The position numbers and the translations under genes are program-made. Positions 63,040 to 64,000 of a stretch of DNA of 64,000 nt are shown piece after piece. Numbering within the stretch: the stretch's first letter is position 1; each line of letters opens with the position of its first letter. Source of the stretch: Thiohalomonas sp041685045. Lineage in GTDB: Bacteria; Pseudomonadota; Gammaproteobacteria; Thiohalomonadales; Thiohalomonadaceae. The DNA lies in contig JAWLGP010000001.1 in NCBI GenBank assembly GCA_041685045.1, positions 186,001 through 250,000 on the forward strand. The letters run 5' to 3'. The notes below the pieces were generated by a model. The model was not told where the DNA came from. It made no database searches and worked only from the letters and a program-made list of their open reading frames with translations.

Positions 63040-63472
63040 AATGGTTCCTTTTTGCTGTTTGTCCATCCGGATGGATAACGTTGTTCAGGGATACTGCCGC
63101 CTTTGCGGTAGCGAAGCAATGGGAGGCAGATGATGCAACAGCGGATGCAGGCACTGATGCCCAACCACTTTTTGTTTGTTGGGGGAATATCCGGTGACAG
63201 TACCGATGCGATCCGTCATCGAACCGTAACACAGAGCCCCGTCTTTGCCATCGCCAATTTCGCGGCCATCACTGATTCCATGCGCTGGAGCTCGACGGCA
63301 AGGACATCCGTGCCGGAGAGCCGATGCCGACAACCCAATACTTGTTCTTCGCGCTTTGCAGTTTCTCCAGCAAAATGATGAATCGGACGAAGGCACAACA
63401 CGGTGCACGCTTGTCAAAGAGAGTCCATAGTAGCAAAGGTCTCCGGGTTGCCTCATTGAAGGATGACATTGA
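63040..63472. other. Gene-free spacer with a palindrome
   Basis: TCCATCCGGATGGA at 63062-63075 is a perfect palindrome just upstream of the DUF2059 start and could be an operator. I see no gene in this 433-bp stretch; minus-strand open frames here have no recognisable features. Confidence 0.35.
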
Positions 63473-64000
63473 ATGCTGATTGGACACCTTCCGGCCGGCT
63501 ATGTATTTTCGAAACTCGCCTATGCCCGCTTCGAGGCGAGGATTGCCAGCTATCGACTTTTCATGTTTTGGGGTCTTTTGGGGGCGATTGCACCGGACTT
63601 CGACATGTTCTACTTCCACCTTGTGGACCAAGGTCAGATACACCACCACAGGTATGTATCTCACTTCCCGATACTTTGGCTCGCTCTGGTGATCGCTGCC
63701 TTGGCCGTGGTGAAACTCGGACGCAGGATTTGGGGCGCCTATGGGTTGATCTTCTCGCTTTGCGGCTTCGCTCATCTGGTGCTGGACACGGTCGTCGGCG
63801 ATATCTGGTGGCTGGCACCGATGGTCGACCAACCGTTTGCATTGGCGAGCGTCCCGGCCGTGTATCAACCATGGTGGCTCAATTTCATTCTGCATTGGTC
63901 CTTCACGCTTGAGCTTGCGCTATTTGCTTGGGCCGTTTGGTTGTACAGGCAAGACGGCGGGCGGAGAGTCCGCCGAGCGCTTTCCGTTGGGGTGGTGCGC
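63473..64000 (+). CDS. YdjM/YbcI-type membrane metal-dependent hydrolase (5' part)
   Basis: ATG 63473 opens 176 codons reaching the window end, so the C-terminus is missing. Features of the PF04307 family are present: MLIGHLPAGYVFSKLAY, APDFDMFYFHLVD, HHHRYVSHFPI and HLVLDTVVGDIWWLAPM, plus a membrane helix near ILWLALVIAALAVVKLG. The His/Asp pattern suggests a metal site at the membrane. Members include LexA-regulated YdjM. The substrate is unknown. Confidence 0.85.
   Translation, partial: MLIGHLPAGYVFSKLAYARFEARIASYRLFMFWGLLGAIAPDFDMFYFHLVDQGQIHHHRYVSHFPILWLALVIAALAVVKLGRRIWGAYGLIFSLCGFAHLVLDTVVGDIWWLAPMVDQPFALASVPAVYQPWWLNFILHWSFTLELALFAWAVWLYRQDGGRRVRRALSVGVVR

Overview
The window is GC-rich, densely coded DNA from a gammaproteobacterial chromosome. 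I see no rRNA or tRNA genes and no complete insertion sequence. Marker genes (ftsY-ftsE-ftsX-rpoH, coaD-rsmD, a bioBFHCD run, gpmI, polA with a DUF2782 gene behind it, engB next to cytochrome c4/c5, and ResB/CcsB cytochrome c maturation) fit a respiratory, environmental gammaproteobacterium, perhaps near the Chromatiales/Ectothiorhodospiraceae. That placement is inference from gene content.

Layout. 1-3300: the end of an ABC-F ATPase, a small secreted protein, and a TPR/secretin-like lipoprotein gene with an apparent frameshift. 3704-9535: an operon-like run of MacB-type ABC ATPase and permease, a LolA-like periplasmic protein, a predicted outer-membrane barrel and a LytS/LytR-type two-component pair. 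9650-15002: a desaturase, then on the minus strand two M16 peptidases, rsmD, coaD and a ferredoxin. 15262-19472: ftsY, ftsE, ftsX and rpoH, with a tandem repeat and a CIRCE operator before rpoH. 19603-26084: a membrane protein and an eight-gene minus-strand cluster (two NosL-like proteins, a TauE/SafE-like protein, a TlpA-like lipoprotein, a CPFC membrane protein and an FtsX-type ABC transporter), probably for metal or thiol handling in the envelope. 26331-30446: a DUF1080 protein, a glycosyltransferase and a glycogen-debranching-type enzyme, the last two flanked by direct repeats. 30643-36253: biotin synthesis with a BirA-like operator, and a ComF-like gene. 36337-46279: a phosphorelay trio, gpmI, a diguanylate cyclase, a nuclease/phosphatase, an acetolactate synthase-like enzyme, DsbA and a cyclic-nucleotide-binding protein. 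46471-50733: CcsB, ResB, cytochrome c4 and c5. 50919-58743: engB and polA, convergent and separated by about 3 kb that holds a broken Phd antitoxin, three cargo genes and a probable ErsA/Spot 42-like sRNA; then a LOG protein and a DUF2782 protein. 59516-64000: TRAP permeases, two secreted proteins and the start of a YdjM-like membrane hydrolase.

The most unusual content is the polA-engB interval. One cargo gene encodes a secreted ankyrin-repeat protein that ends in a six-cysteine Kunitz/BPTI-type domain, rare in bacteria. Beside polA is an unannotated RNA gene with a sigma-E-type promoter, two hairpins and a strong terminator. The window also carries at least six families of short repeats, several as inverted or tandem arrays.
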